The notes under the pieces are model-generated. The model saw nothing but the letters and a program-made list of their open reading frames with translations. It searched no databases and was not told the DNA's origin. A stretch of 64,000 bases of DNA, taken from assembly GCF_000262305.1 (NCBI RefSeq), contig NC_017910.1, positions 434,001 through 498,000 of the forward strand, read 5' to 3'. Every line of letters begins with the position of its first letter. Within the stretch, counting starts at the first letter, position 1. A program made the translations under genes and the position numbers. This document shows, one piece after another, positions 33,582-43,432 of this stretch. Origin of the DNA: Shimwellia blattae DSM 4481 = NBRC 105725. Lineage in GTDB: Bacteria; Pseudomonadota; Gammaproteobacteria; Enterobacterales; Enterobacteriaceae.

Positions 33582-34883
33582 TCAGTTTTGTTCTGCCGCT
33601 TTGTGACTTTGATGCTCTGCCTCAACTTCACTGGCGGGTTTGTTCTGCAGTACCGTCCAGATAACGATAGCCCCGAGGATATCGAACACAGCCAGTGCAG
33701 CGAACAGCGGGCTGAAGCCGATGGTATCTGCCAGGGCACCAACAACCAGGGCAAACAGGGTACTTGCTGTCCAGGCGGCCATACCGGTCAGACCGTTGGC
33801 GGTTGCCACTTCGTTACGACCGAACACGTCAGAAGACAGGGTGATCAGTGCGCCAGACAGTGCCTGGTGAGCGAAACCACCGATACACAGCAGACCGATT
33901 GCAACATACGGGCTGGTGAACATACCGATCAGGCCCGGGCCAATCATCAGTACCGCACCCAGCGTAACGACCAGTTTACGGGAAACAATCAGGTTTACAC
34001 CGAACCAGCGCTGGAACAGCGGCGGCAGGTAACCACCGATAACGCAACCCAGGTCCGCAAACAGCATTGGCATCCAGGCGAACATCGCGATTTCTTTCAG
34101 GTTAAAGCCATAGGCTTTAAACATGAACAGCGGGATCCAGGCGTTAAATGTACCCCAGGCCGGCTCTGCCAGGAAACGCGGCAGTGCAATACCCCAGAAC
34201 TGACGGTTACGGATGATCTGCGCAGCAGACATTTTTTTCGCGTTACCGGTCTGGTGCTGTGCTTCCTGGCCGTTGATGATGTAGTCGCGCTCTTCGTCAG
34301 TCAGGTGTTTCTGGTTTTTCGGGTGTTTATAGAGCCACAGCCACAGCATCGCCCAGATAAAGCTCAGGATACCGGTCAGAATGAAGGCCCATTCCCAGCT
34401 ATGCCATACGATGGCCCAGACTACCAGCGGCGGCGCGATCATCGCACCAATAGAGGAGCCCACGTTGAAGTAACCCACGGCGATGGAACGTTCTTTCGCC
34501 GGGAACCACTCAGAGCTTGCCTTCAGACCGGCCGGGATCATGGCTGCTTCTGCCGCACCCACGGCACCACGGGCCAGCGCCAGGCCACCCCAGCTACCTG
34601 CCAGTGCGGTAGTACCGCAGAATACCGCCCACAGCACGGCAAACATGGCATAACCTATTTTGGTGCCCAGGATATCCAGGATATAACCGGCTACCGGCTG
34701 CATAATGGTGTAAGCAGCAGAGTAAGCGGCAATAATGTAAGAGTATTGCTGGGTAGTGATGTGCAGCTGTTCCTGAAGGGTCGGGGCAGCCACCGCGACA
34801 GTGTTACGCGTCAGGTAACCGAGCACGGTGCCCAGGGTCACCAGCGCTATCATGTACCAGCGTAAACCTTTAATCTTTCGCAT
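33582..34883 (-). CDS. exuT: Hexuronate transporter ExuT
   Basis: A 433-residue major facilitator (anion:cation symporter family) permease for galacturonate and glucuronate. It has twelve predicted helices, the N-terminal MRKIKGLRWYMIALVTLGTVLGYLTRNTVAVAAP (read in parts), GRT-like ARGAVGAAEAAMIPAG and the QFWGIALPRFLAEPAWGTF loop. Divergent from uxaC-uxaA across 467 bases. It ends at a good terminator. Confidence 0.96.
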   Translation of the reverse strand: MRKIKGLRWYMIALVTLGTVLGYLTRNTVAVAAPTLQEQLHITTQQYSYIIAAYSAAYTIMQPVAGYILDILGTKIGYAMFAVLWAVFCGTTALAGSWGGLALARGAVGAAEAAMIPAGLKASSEWFPAKERSIAVGYFNVGSSIGAMIAPPLVVWAIVWHSWEWAFILTGILSFIWAMLWLWLYKHPKNQKHLTDEERDYIINGQEAQHQTGNAKKMSAAQIIRNRQFWGIALPRFLAEPAWGTFNAWIPLFMFKAYGFNLKEIAMFAWMPMLFADLGCVIGGYLPPLFQRWFGVNLIVSRKLVVTLGAVLMIGPGLIGMFTSPYVAIGLLCIGGFAHQALSGALITLSSDVFGRNEVATANGLTGMAAWTASTLFALVVGALADTIGFSPLFAALAVFDILGAIVIWTVLQNKPASEVEAEHQSHKAAEQN

Positions 34884-35350
34884 TTCAAACCTCTGTCTTT
34901 TTATTCATCACAGTGGCCACCAACGACACCAGAGTGATGTTCATAACGAGGGACTTGCAGGGGGGGGAGCCCCGGCACAGCCCGTTTGTTTGCCATTAAA
35001 TAGTCAGGTATTGGGCAAGCTCCGGTATCCGTACCGTCAGAGCGCCAGCAGACTGGCACTTATCTTTCCATAGGCAGATGTGTTGCGACGGAGGCTAAGA
35101 TAACTTGTCATACAGCTTTAAAAGTTGAGTGACATCACAAAAGCGCTATCAACTGTATGGATATGTAAATCCATGTATGAAGCCAGCTGTGGCGCGGTTT
35201 GTGGCGATTTTTAATTTGAAAGATTGGTATTATTTCTTCCTTGTTTGTGAGATGAAGCACAAAAATCAAATAAGCGAGGGGAAATTGGTGTGATAACTTT
35301 GCATCATATGATGAATGACATCCGTATAACCCGTCCGGAGGACTACCGTA
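34884..35350. other. exuT-uxaC divergent regulatory region
   Basis: A 467-base gene-free region carrying promoters for exuT (-) and uxaCA (+). It contains a good CRP site (35246-35261) and two stretches resembling ExuR half-sites (AGATTGGTATTATTT at 35221 and AAATTGGTGTGATAACTTT at 35283). Confidence 0.6.
35246..35261 (+). promoter_or_regulatory. CRP binding site upstream of uxaC
   Basis: TGTGA-GATGAA-GCACA differs from the TGTGA-N6-TCACA consensus at one base. It is centred about 98 bases before the uxaC start, consistent with catabolite control of the exu regulon. Confidence 0.6.
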
Positions 35351-36763
35351 ATGTCCCAGTTTATGACTGAAGATTTCCTGCTTGATACTGAATTTGCCCG
35401 TCGCCTGTACCACGATTACGCGAAAGACCAGCCGATTTTCGACTATCACTGCCATTTACCGACGCAGCAGATTGCCGAAAATTACCATTTTAGTAACCTG
35501 TATGATATCTGGCTGAAAGGTGACCACTATAAATGGCGCGCCATGCGCTCTAACGGGGTTGCTGAGCGTCTGTGTACGGGGGATGCGTCCGATCGCGAGA
35601 AATTCAACGCATGGGCAGAGACCGTGCCGCACACCATCGGTAACCCGCTGTATCACTGGACCCACCTGGAACTGCGCCGCCCGTTCGGCATTACCGGTAA
35701 GCTGTTCTCCCCGGCCACGGCGGATGAGATCTGGAACCAGTGCAACGAGATGCTGGCGCAGGACAACTTCTCTGCCCGCGGCATTATGCAGCAGATGAAC
35801 GTGAAGATGGTTGGTACTACCGATGATCCGGTCGACTCTCTGGAGCACCACGCCGCCATCGCAAAAGACACCAGCTTCACCGCGAAAGTGCTGCCGAGCT
35901 GGCGCCCGGATAAAGCCTTTAATATTGAACAGGGCACCTTCGTGGATTACATGGCAACCCTGGGCCAGGTGTCTGATACCGACATCCGCCGCTTTGCCGA
36001 TCTGCAGACTGCGCTGACCAAACGTCTGGACCACTTTGCCGCCCACGGTTGTAAAGTGTCTGACCACGCGCTGGATGTGGTGATGTTTGCTGAGGCAGAC
36101 GAATCCACCCTGGACGCCATTCTGGCCCGCCGCCTGTCTGGCGCCACCCTGACTGAGCACGAAGTGGCCCAGTTTAAAACCGCCGTACTGGTATGGCTGG
36201 GGGCGGAATACGCGCGTCGCGGCTGGGTACAGCAGTACCACATTGGCGCACTGCGCAACAACAACCTGCGCCAGTTCAAACTGCTGGGGGCGGATGTGGG
36301 CTTCGACTCCATTAACGACCGTCCGCTGGCGGAAGAGCTGTCTAAGCTGCTGAGCAAGCAGAACGAAGAAAACCTGCTGCCGAAAACCATCCTGTACTGC
36401 CTGAACCCGCGCGACAACGAAGTGCTGGGCACCATGATCGGTAACTTCCAGGGCGAAGGCATTGCCGGGAAAATGCAGTTCGGTTCCGGCTGGTGGTTTA
36501 ACGACCAGAAAGACGGGATGGAGCGCCAGATGACACAGCTGGCACAGCTGGGGCTGCTGAGCCGTTTTGTGGGGATGCTGACCGACAGCCGTAGCTTCCT
36601 GTCATACACCCGTCATGAGTATTTCCGTCGCATCCTGTGCCAGATGATTGGCCGCTGGGTGGCCGCTGGCGAAGCGCCGGCAGACATTGAACTGCTGGGC
36701 AATATGGTGAAAAACATCAGCTTTAACAATGCCCGTGACTACTTTGGCATTGAACTGAACTAA
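35351..36763 (+). CDS. uxaC: Glucuronate/galacturonate isomerase UxaC
   Basis: A 470-residue uronate isomerase (amidohydrolase-related fold) converting galacturonate to tagaturonate and glucuronate to fructuronate. The start MSQFMTEDFLLDTEFARRLYHDYA and PIFDYHCHLP (metal-binding HxH) are conserved, as is MLTDSRSFLSYTRHEYFRRILC near the end. The 1413-base gene forms an operon with uxaA 18 bases downstream. Confidence 0.97.
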   Translation: MSQFMTEDFLLDTEFARRLYHDYAKDQPIFDYHCHLPTQQIAENYHFSNLYDIWLKGDHYKWRAMRSNGVAERLCTGDASDREKFNAWAETVPHTIGNPLYHWTHLELRRPFGITGKLFSPATADEIWNQCNEMLAQDNFSARGIMQQMNVKMVGTTDDPVDSLEHHAAIAKDTSFTAKVLPSWRPDKAFNIEQGTFVDYMATLGQVSDTDIRRFADLQTALTKRLDHFAAHGCKVSDHALDVVMFAEADESTLDAILARRLSGATLTEHEVAQFKTAVLVWLGAEYARRGWVQQYHIGALRNNNLRQFKLLGADVGFDSINDRPLAEELSKLLSKQNEENLLPKTILYCLNPRDNEVLGTMIGNFQGEGIAGKMQFGSGWWFNDQKDGMERQMTQLAQLGLLSRFVGMLTDSRSFLSYTRHEYFRRILCQMIGRWVAAGEAPADIELLGNMVKNISFNNARDYFGIELN

Positions 36764-36781
36764 AGCCAGACCGAGGTTGAT

Positions 36782-38269
36782 ATGCAATTTATTAAGATCC
36801 ATCCGCTGGATAATGTCGCTGTTGCTCTGGAAGATCTCGACCAGGGAACGACGCTCAGTGTGGACGGTAACAGCATCACGTTGCTGGCACCGGTAGCCCG
36901 CGGCCATAAATTTGCCCTGCGCGCCATCGCCAAAGGTGAGAACGTTATCAAGTACGGTTTGCCGATTGGGCATACCCTGGCCGACGTTCAGCCCGGTGAG
37001 CATCTCCATTCCCACAACATGCGCACAAATCTGAGTGATCTGGATGAATACAGCTATCAACCTGATTTTCACGCAGCCGATAATCACGAGTCCGATCGCG
37101 ATATCGAGATCTACCGGCGCGCCAGCGGTGAGGTGGGGGTCCGTAATGAGCTGTGGATCCTGCCAACCGTTGGCTGCGTGAATGGTATTGCCCGTCAGAT
37201 CCAGCAGCGCTTCCTGAAAAAACATCACGAGGCGCAGGACATTGACGGCGTGTTTCTGTTCAGCCACCAGTTCGGCTGCTCGCAACTGGGCGATGACCAC
37301 GTCAATACCCGCACCATGTTGCAGAACATGGTGCGCCACCCGAATGCGGGTGCGGTACTGGTGATTGGTCTGGGTTGTGAAAACAACCAGATAGCAGCCT
37401 TCCGTGACACGCTGGGGGATTATGATCCGCAGCGGGTCCACTTTATGATCTGCCAGCAGCAGGACGACGAAATCGAAGCCGGTGTGGCTGAGCTGGATCA
37501 GCTCTACGAAGCCATGCGCCACGATAAACGCGTGCCGGGTAAACTCAGCGAGCTGAAGTTTGGCCTGGAATGCGGTGGCTCTGATGGCCTGTCCGGGATC
37601 ACCGCGAACCCGATGCTGGGCCGCTTCTCTGACTTTATGGCCGATCATGGCGGCACCACGGTTCTTACCGAAGTGCCGGAAATGTTCGGTGCAGAACGTA
37701 TTCTGATGAGCCATTGCCATGATGAGCCGACCTTTGAAAAAACCGTCGCCATGGTGAATGACTTTAAACAGTATTTTATTGAGCACCATCAGCCGATTTA
37801 TGAGAATCCATCGCCGGGGAACAAAGCCGGTGGTATCACAACCCTGGAAGAGAAATCCCTTGGCTGCACCCAGAAAGCGGGCCAGAGCCAGGTGATGGAC
37901 GTGCTGAAGTACGGCGAGCGCCTGAAAACCCCGGGCCTGAACCTGCTCAGTGCGCCAGGTAACGATGCGGTGGCCACCAGTGCGCTGGCCGGTGCCGGGT
38001 GCCATATGGTGCTGTTCAGCACCGGTCGCGGCACCCCTTACGGTGGTTTTGTGCCGACGGTCAAAATCGCCACCAACAGTGAGCTGGCGGCCAAAAAGCC
38101 CCACTGGATAGACTTTGACGCGGGCCAGTTACTGCACGGCAAAACCATGCCCCAGGTGCTGGACCAGTTTATTGATACGGTGGCGGAGATTGCCAGCGGC
38201 AAACAGACCTGCAATGAGCGCAATGACTTCCGTGAACTGGCTATCTTTAAAAACGGTGTCACTCTGTAA
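36782..38269 (+). CDS. uxaA: Altronate dehydratase UxaA
   Basis: A 495-residue iron-dependent dehydratase turning altronate into 2-keto-3-deoxygluconate. SAF domain at about 1-90, then the catalytic domain with HQFGCSQLGDDHVNT, GLGCENNQIA, LECGGSDGLSGITANPMLG and NPSPGNKAGGITTLEEKSLG. Related to garD in this window. uxaB, which makes altronate, is elsewhere, as in E. coli. Confidence 0.97.
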   Translation: MQFIKIHPLDNVAVALEDLDQGTTLSVDGNSITLLAPVARGHKFALRAIAKGENVIKYGLPIGHTLADVQPGEHLHSHNMRTNLSDLDEYSYQPDFHAADNHESDRDIEIYRRASGEVGVRNELWILPTVGCVNGIARQIQQRFLKKHHEAQDIDGVFLFSHQFGCSQLGDDHVNTRTMLQNMVRHPNAGAVLVIGLGCENNQIAAFRDTLGDYDPQRVHFMICQQQDDEIEAGVAELDQLYEAMRHDKRVPGKLSELKFGLECGGSDGLSGITANPMLGRFSDFMADHGGTTVLTEVPEMFGAERILMSHCHDEPTFEKTVAMVNDFKQYFIEHHQPIYENPSPGNKAGGITTLEEKSLGCTQKAGQSQVMDVLKYGERLKTPGLNLLSAPGNDAVATSALAGAGCHMVLFSTGRGTPYGGFVPTVKIATNSELAAKKPHWIDFDAGQLLHGKTMPQVLDQFIDTVAEIASGKQTCNERNDFRELAIFKNGVTL

Positions 38270-38292
38270 TCCGGGTTAGCGGTCAACAGTAA

Positions 38293-38334
38293 AACGGCGC
38301 ATCATGCGGGTATCTGGCATGGCGCCGTTTTTTT
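38293..38334 (+). terminator. Terminator of uxaCA
   Basis: AACGGCGC pairs with GCGCCGTT around an inner partly paired loop (atcatgc...gcat), followed by seven T. Confidence 0.85.
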
Positions 38335-38358
38335 ATGGGAGCAGGCGGGAGGCACATC

Positions 38359-38919
38359 ATGGATCTGTACTGGCTGGCCCAGGGTATCGGGGTCATTGCG
38401 TTTTTCATCGGCATTACCACTTTTTTTAACCGCAATGAGCGGCGCTTTAAGCTGCAACTTTCGCTCTACAGCGCGATTATTGGCGGGCATTTCTTCCTGA
38501 TGGGCTCCGCCCCCGCTGGCGCCAGCGCCATGCTGAACGCGGTGCGCACCGTGATTTCCATGCGCACCCGCAGCTTATGGGTGATGGCGGTATTTATTGT
38601 GCTGACGCTGGGTATCGGGCTTGCGAAGCTGGAGCACGCCATGCAGTTGCTGCCGGTGCTGGGCACCGTAGCCAGTACCTGGGCGCTGTTTCGCTGCAAG
38701 GGGCTGACCACCCGCTGTGTGATGTGGTGCTCCACCGCCTGCTGGGTGGCGCATAATTTCTGGCTGGGATCGATTGGCGGCACCCTGATTGAGGGGAGCT
38801 TTTTGCTGATTAACGGGCTGAATATCATCCGCTTCCGGCGGATGCAAAAACGCGGTATCGACCCGTTTAGTGCAGAAAAGACCCCGCCGGTGGCGGGGCC
38901 TCAAACTACAGAGCGTTAG
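38359..38919 (+). CDS. ygjV: Inner-membrane protein YgjV
   Basis: A 186-residue protein with about five or six hydrophobic helices, starting MDLYWLAQGIGVIAFFIGITTFF. An eight-codon upstream extension is open but less conserved. It ends shortly after RMQKRGIDPFSAEKTP, which matches E. coli YgjV. Function unknown (YgjV/imp-like family). Overlaps the convergent sstT stop by 4 bases. Confidence 0.92.
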   Translation: MDLYWLAQGIGVIAFFIGITTFFNRNERRFKLQLSLYSAIIGGHFFLMGSAPAGASAMLNAVRTVISMRTRSLWVMAVFIVLTLGIGLAKLEHAMQLLPVLGTVASTWALFRCKGLTTRCVMWCSTACWVAHNFWLGSIGGTLIEGSFLLINGLNIIRFRRMQKRGIDPFSAEKTPPVAGPQTTER

Positions 38920-40166
38920 CTGCGCACCGCGTTGCTGGCGGCGGCTTTTTCATCTTCACCCAGGCAGGCGGCGGCGGTAAACAGCACGTCGGTTGATGAG
39001 TTCAGCGCCGTTTCGCAGGAGTCCTGCAACACCCCGATAATAAAGCCCACTGCGACAACCTGCATGGCGATATCATTGGGGATGCCGAACATACCGCAGG
39101 CCAGCGGGATCAGCAGCAAAGAGCCACCCGCCACCCCGGAGGCACCACAGGCGCACAGGGAGGCCACCACGCTCAGCAGCAGAGCGGTTGGCAAATCAAC
39201 CGGGATACCCAGAGTGGTCACGGCCGCCAGTGTCAGCACGGTAATGGTTATCGCCGCACCGGCCATATTGATGGTGGCCCCCAGCGGAATGGAGACCGAG
39301 TAGGTATCCCTGTCCAGCTTCAGCTTCTCACACATGGCCATGTTAACCGGAATGTTCGCTGCGGAGCTGCGGGTAAAGAAGGCGGTCACCCCGCTTTCAC
39401 GCAGGCAGGCGAACACCAGCGGGTACGGGTTGCGGCGGATTTGCCAGTACACCAGCAGCGGGTTAACCACCAGCGCCACCAGCAGCATACAGCCGACCAG
39501 CACCAGCAGCAGTTGCGCATAGCCCCACAGGGTTTCAAAACCGGTCTCTGCAAGGGTTGAGGCGACCAGGCCGAAGATCCCCACTGGCGCACAGCGGATC
39601 ACCACCTTCACAATAAAGGTTACCGCGTCGGACATATCGTTAATCAGATTTTTGGTGCTCTCACTGCCGTGGCGCAGGGCAAAGCCCAGTCCGATGGCCC
39701 AGGCCAGAATACCGATATAGTTGCCCTTGAGAATGGCATCAATCGGGTTGGAGACCACGCTCATCAGCAGCCCTTTCATCACCTCAGCAATACCGGAGGG
39801 CGGCACAATATCCGCGTTACCGGTGGCCAGGTGCAGGGTCAACGGGAAGAGAAAGCTCAGCACCACGGCGGTCAGCGCCGCGGAGAATGTGCCCAGCAGG
39901 TAGAGGATAAGGATCGGGCGGATATTGGTTTTCTGGCCTTTTTTATGGTTGGCGATGGAGGCCATCACCAGCATCAGTACCAGCACCGGGGCCACGGCTT
40001 TCAGCGCGCTGACAAACAGCGAGCCCAGTAATCCGGCCTGGAGTGCCGCGTGTTTTGAGACCGTCGCCAGGATAATACCGAGCACCAGCCCCACCAGAAT
40101 TTGTTTGACCAGGCTCCCCTGGGACAAACGATAAAATAGCCCGCTCGGGCGCATCTGTTTTTTCAT
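38916..40166 (-). CDS. sstT: Serine/threonine:Na+ symporter SstT
   Basis: A 416-residue DAACS-family (glutamate transporter fold) sodium-dependent serine and threonine carrier. The HP1 region (RESGVTAFFTRSSAANIPVNM, read in parts) and TM7 (PLGATINMAGAAITITVL) carry the family motifs, and HP2 contains CGASGVAGGSLLLIPLACG. Convergent with ygjV. Confidence 0.96.
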   Translation of the reverse strand: MKKQMRPSGLFYRLSQGSLVKQILVGLVLGIILATVSKHAALQAGLLGSLFVSALKAVAPVLVLMLVMASIANHKKGQKTNIRPILILYLLGTFSAALTAVVLSFLFPLTLHLATGNADIVPPSGIAEVMKGLLMSVVSNPIDAILKGNYIGILAWAIGLGFALRHGSESTKNLINDMSDAVTFIVKVVIRCAPVGIFGLVASTLAETGFETLWGYAQLLLVLVGCMLLVALVVNPLLVYWQIRRNPYPLVFACLRESGVTAFFTRSSAANIPVNMAMCEKLKLDRDTYSVSIPLGATINMAGAAITITVLTLAAVTTLGIPVDLPTALLLSVVASLCACGASGVAGGSLLLIPLACGMFGIPNDIAMQVVAVGFIIGVLQDSCETALNSSTDVLFTAAACLGEDEKAAASNAVRS

Positions 40167-40341
40167 TGTGATGTTCTCTGTTGTGGAGATACCAGGTCAT
40201 ATTGCACTCTTTGTTACATTTATGACTGGGTGTAACTCTTTGTGTTTGCCTGGCCAGTATAAGGGAAAGTGCATCACGGGGAAGAGGGAAGTGCGCATTT
40301 TTTAGTGGAAAAATGGCGAAAAGGCAGTCAATTATGGTGGG

Positions 40342-40371
40342 TCAGGTCCCCCCCGTGGGGGAAGGACCTGA
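40342..40371 (-). terminator. Strong hairpin downstream of alx
   Basis: TCAGGTCC-CCCCC-GT-GGGGG-AA-GGACCTGA forms a two-part stem 8 bases past the alx stop. There is no T-run; it is a likely transcript end signal or 3' protector. Confidence 0.5.
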
Positions 40372-40379
40372 GAAATCGC

Positions 40380-41351
40380 TTATTTTACCGCCTGATGTTT
40401 GCGGTCATTTGCCTTGTTAACGGCACAGTTGATAAGCAGCGTCAGCGCCAGGATCCCGCCGACCACGCCCAGCGAGGCCGACACCGGAATATGCCAGATA
40501 TCGACAATCAGCATCTTGATGCCGATAAACACCAGGATCAGCGCCAGGCCATATTTCAGCATGGAGAACCGCTCCGCCACCCCCGCCAGCAGGAAGTACA
40601 TGGCGCGCAGCCCGAGGATCGCAAACAGGTTAGAGGTCAGCACGATAAACGGATCCGTGGTGACGGCGAAAATCGCCGGGATACTGTCCACGGCAAAAAT
40701 CACATCGCTCAGCTCAACCATGATAAGCACCAGCAGCAGCGGCGTGGCATACAGCAGGCCATTTTTCCTGACGAAGAAATGCTCATTTTCGAGCCGGTCA
40801 GTCAGGCGCAGGTGGCCACGCAGCCAGCGGATCAGCCCGTTATCCCCTACGTTGCCGTCGTCGTCTTTTGTCAGGGCCATTTTTACCCCGGTAAACAGCA
40901 GGAAGGCGCCGAAGAAATAGAGGATCCAGTCAAACCGGGCGATAAGCCAGCTGCCGGTGAAAATCATCAGGGTGCGCAGTACGATTGCGCCCAGCACACC
41001 GTATACCAGTACCCGGCGCTGGAGCGTTACGGGAACTGAGAAGTAGCTAAACAGCATCAGCCAGACGAAGACGTTATCGATAGCCAGGGCTTTTTCCAGC
41101 ACGTAGCCGGTCAGGAAGGCCAGCGCCTGGGTTTTTGCTACCTCCGACCCCAGGGTCGGGCCGAGATACCACCACAGCCCGGCGGCGAACAGTAAAGAGA
41201 GGGTGACCCAGACAACAGACCAGACGGCGGCCTGCTTCATGGTCATGGCGTGTGCGCCACGGCGGCCCTGGATCATCAGGTCAATGGCCAGCATCGCGGC
41301 AACAATCGCGGCGAAGATGCCCCACATCAGGGGAGTACCAACACTGTGCAT
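40380..41351 (-). CDS. alx: TerC-family manganese exporter Alx
   Basis: A 323-residue nine-helix membrane protein of the TerC family, which exports manganese and responds to alkaline pH in E. coli. Family acidic motifs: FLTGYVLEKALAIDNVFVW (read in parts, about 80-97) and IMVELSDVIFAVDSIPAIFAV. The 353 bases upstream contain a yybP-ykoY riboswitch, so the gene is expected to be induced by manganese and by alkaline conditions. Confidence 0.95.
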   Translation of the reverse strand: MHSVGTPLMWGIFAAIVAAMLAIDLMIQGRRGAHAMTMKQAAVWSVVWVTLSLLFAAGLWWYLGPTLGSEVAKTQALAFLTGYVLEKALAIDNVFVWLMLFSYFSVPVTLQRRVLVYGVLGAIVLRTLMIFTGSWLIARFDWILYFFGAFLLFTGVKMALTKDDDGNVGDNGLIRWLRGHLRLTDRLENEHFFVRKNGLLYATPLLLVLIMVELSDVIFAVDSIPAIFAVTTDPFIVLTSNLFAILGLRAMYFLLAGVAERFSMLKYGLALILVFIGIKMLIVDIWHIPVSASLGVVGGILALTLLINCAVNKANDRKHQAVK

Positions 41352-41403
41352 AACAGATTCCTTGCGCTTTAACGGGGCGGCCCGTCAGCAGTCAACAAAA
41401 ACA

Positions 41404-41437
41404 AAAAAGGCCGGTGTCGGAAGACATCAGCCTTTTT
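41404..41437 (-). terminator. Regulated terminator hairpin in the alx leader
   Basis: On the minus strand AAAAAGGC...TTCC...GCCTTTTTT forms a stem with a T-rich tail, placed after the aptamer and before the alx start. It may be part of the riboswitch expression platform. Confidence 0.6.
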
Positions 41438-41445
41438 GCGCACAA

Positions 41446-41605
41446 TGCAAATGGACCTGCCTTCCGGCAAGGTCTCACTTACAATGTTGTCCGGGAATCT
41501 GCGGCATGACGCCACGGGATCTAAAACCGGGACACACTGCCTGGCGACCGGGAGCGTTCAGCTCCGTAATGACGATCCACCAGCAATGAAGTTACTCCCC
41601 TTTGC
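41446..41605 (-). promoter_or_regulatory. yybP-ykoY manganese riboswitch (PRE element) of alx
   Basis: The minus strand begins AAAGGGGAGTAACTTC, the hallmark 5' strand of the yybP-ykoY aptamer. GGAGCTGAACGCTCCCGGTCGCC, CAGTGTGTCCCGGTTTTAGATCCCG and GTGAGACCTTGCCGGAAGGCAGG follow (read in parts), as in the E. coli alx leader. In E. coli it senses Mn2+ and pH-dependent transcription pausing. Boundaries are approximate. Confidence 0.88.
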
Positions 41606-41704
41606 GTGGCTAAAATATGACAATTTATGTCAATCGTCAATAAAGCCGCCATTATTGATAACAACACGCCGCCATTTTTTACTCAGGGCGGAACAGGGCA
41701 GGGA

Positions 41705-42208
41705 TCAGCCGCCGTTTTCGCCCAGCGCCCGGTGGGTGAGCCACAGGCGGGTATCAAACTCCAGCTGGTGGTAGCCTGGCTCCATATGGCAGCAGAGCTG
41801 ATAAAACGCTTTGTTGTGATCTTTCTCTTTCAGGTGTGCCAGTTCGTGGACCACAATCATCCGCAGGAAAGGCTCCGGGGCCTGGCGGAACACGGTGGCA
41901 ACGCGGATCTCCGCTTTGGCTTTGAGCCTGCCGCCCTGCACCCGCGATATGGCGGTATGCAGCCCGAGGGCCTGCTGAATAACATTAATTTTGTTATCCC
42001 AGAGCACTTTATTCACGGGCGGCGCGCTGCGCAGAAAGCGGTTTTTCAGATCCTGGGTATACTGCCAGAGGGCTTTATCGGACGTGATATCGTGGCGACC
42101 GGGGTAGCGTTTTTCCAGCATATGGCCCAGGCGGTTCTGGGCTATCAGGGTTTCGACCTGGCTGAGCAGGGCGGCGGGATATCCCTGTAAATAAGTGAGT
42201 GTGGTCAT
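41705..42208 (-). CDS. ygjP: YgjP/WrpP-like zinc metalloprotein
   Basis: A 167-residue M48-related (DUF45/SprT-like) protein with HELAHLKEKDHNKAFY (HExxH plus a distal His) near 120-135. The start MTTLTYLQGYPAALLSQ at 42208 equals the E. coli N-terminus; 25 more codons are open upstream without homology. The family has been linked to UTP metabolism in E. coli. Divergent from rlmG. Confidence 0.92.
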   Translation of the reverse strand: MTTLTYLQGYPAALLSQVETLIAQNRLGHMLEKRYPGRHDITSDKALWQYTQDLKNRFLRSAPPVNKVLWDNKINVIQQALGLHTAISRVQGGRLKAKAEIRVATVFRQAPEPFLRMIVVHELAHLKEKDHNKAFYQLCCHMEPGYHQLEFDTRLWLTHRALGENGG

Positions 42209-42295
42209 CTGTTCGCGTGTTTCCGGCAAAAAGCGTTTGCGTAGTCTCGCTGAATAAGGGATAAAACGCGCGGATTTTACCATTCAGGAGGGCCG

Positions 42296-43432
42296 ATGAG
42301 CCACGTTGATTTAGCCACGCAGTTTACGCTGCACCGTTTCCCGAAAATGAAAGAGGAGACCCCGCTCCAGGCATGGGAGGCGGCAGACGAGTATCTGTTG
42401 CAGCAACTGGAGGGCGAAACAGCGGCCAGCGGAGCGACCCTTATCTTTAATGACGCCTTCGGCGCCCTGACCTGTGCACTGCATCACCGCCATCCGTTCA
42501 CGATTTCAGATTCGTGGATAGCGCAGGAAGCCGCCCGCCAGAACCTGGCGGCCAACCAGCTGGATGCCAGCCTGGTCACGTTTCAGGACTGTAGCGCACC
42601 GCTACCGGCGGCCCCGGCGCTGGTGATTATTAAACTGCCAAAACAGCTGGCCCTGCTGGAGCAGCAACTGCGCGCGTTACGCGCCGTCTGCACCCCGCAA
42701 ACCCGGATCATTGCCGGGGCAAAAGCCCGGGATATTCACAGCTCAACCCTGGCGCTGTTTGAAAAAGTCCTCGGCCCGACCACCACCACGCTTGCCTGGA
42801 AAAAAGCCCGCCTGGTGAACTGCACCTTTAGCGCACCGGCGCTTAACGCCGTCAGCGCAGTGCAGAGCTGGCCGCTGGAAGGCACCGACTGGATAATCCA
42901 CAACCAGGCGAATGTCTTTTCCCGCAGCAGCCTGGATATCGGGGCGCGAGTCTTCCTGCCCCAGTTGCCGGAAGGCATGGACGGTGAGCTGGTGGATCTG
43001 GGCTGTGGTAACGGGGTGATTGGCCTGGCGCTGCTGGCGCAGAACCCACAGGCCCGGGTGCTGTTTACGGATGAGTCATATATGGCGGTGGCCTCCAGCC
43101 GGATGAACGTGGAAAGCAACCTGCCGGATGCCCTGGCGCGCAGCGAGTTTATGGTGAATAACGCCCTTGCCGGGGTAGAGGCAGAGCGCTTCGACGCCAT
43201 TTTATGTAACCCGCCATTCCACCAGTTGCACGCCATCACCGACCATATTGCCTGGCAGATGTTTACCGATGCCCGCCGTTGCCTGAAGTTTGGCGGCGAG
43301 TTGCGGATTGTCGGCAACCGCCACCTGGGCTACTACCAGAAACTGAAGAAAATCTTCGGCAACTGCACGACGCTGGCAACCGGCGGTAAGTTTGTGGTGC
43401 TCAGATCGGTGAAGATGCGTAAATCCCGCTAG
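42296..43432 (+). CDS. rlmG: 23S rRNA m2G1835 methyltransferase RlmG
   Basis: A 378-residue enzyme, the same length as E. coli RlmG, methylating G1835 of 23S rRNA. The N-terminal half is a degenerate methyltransferase-like domain; the C-terminal half is catalytic, with LVDLGCGNGVIGLALLAQNP (about 235-254) and the NPPFHQ motif (about 306-311). Overlaps fadH by 4 bases at the 3' end. Confidence 0.96.
   Translation: MSHVDLATQFTLHRFPKMKEETPLQAWEAADEYLLQQLEGETAASGATLIFNDAFGALTCALHHRHPFTISDSWIAQEAARQNLAANQLDASLVTFQDCSAPLPAAPALVIIKLPKQLALLEQQLRALRAVCTPQTRIIAGAKARDIHSSTLALFEKVLGPTTTTLAWKKARLVNCTFSAPALNAVSAVQSWPLEGTDWIIHNQANVFSRSSLDIGARVFLPQLPEGMDGELVDLGCGNGVIGLALLAQNPQARVLFTDESYMAVASSRMNVESNLPDALARSEFMVNNALAGVEAERFDAILCNPPFHQLHAITDHIAWQMFTDARRCLKFGGELRIVGNRHLGYYQKLKKIFGNCTTLATGGKFVVLRSVKMRKSR

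Noticed and set aside
33453..34865. 470-codon plus-strand frame antisense to exuT
   Set aside because: Composition (Gln/Arg/His-rich, no motifs) is that of an antisense shadow; ExuT on the other strand is near-identical to E. coli.
36602..38104. 500-codon minus-strand frame opposite uxaA
   Set aside because: Shadow of uxaA, which carries all dehydratase motifs.
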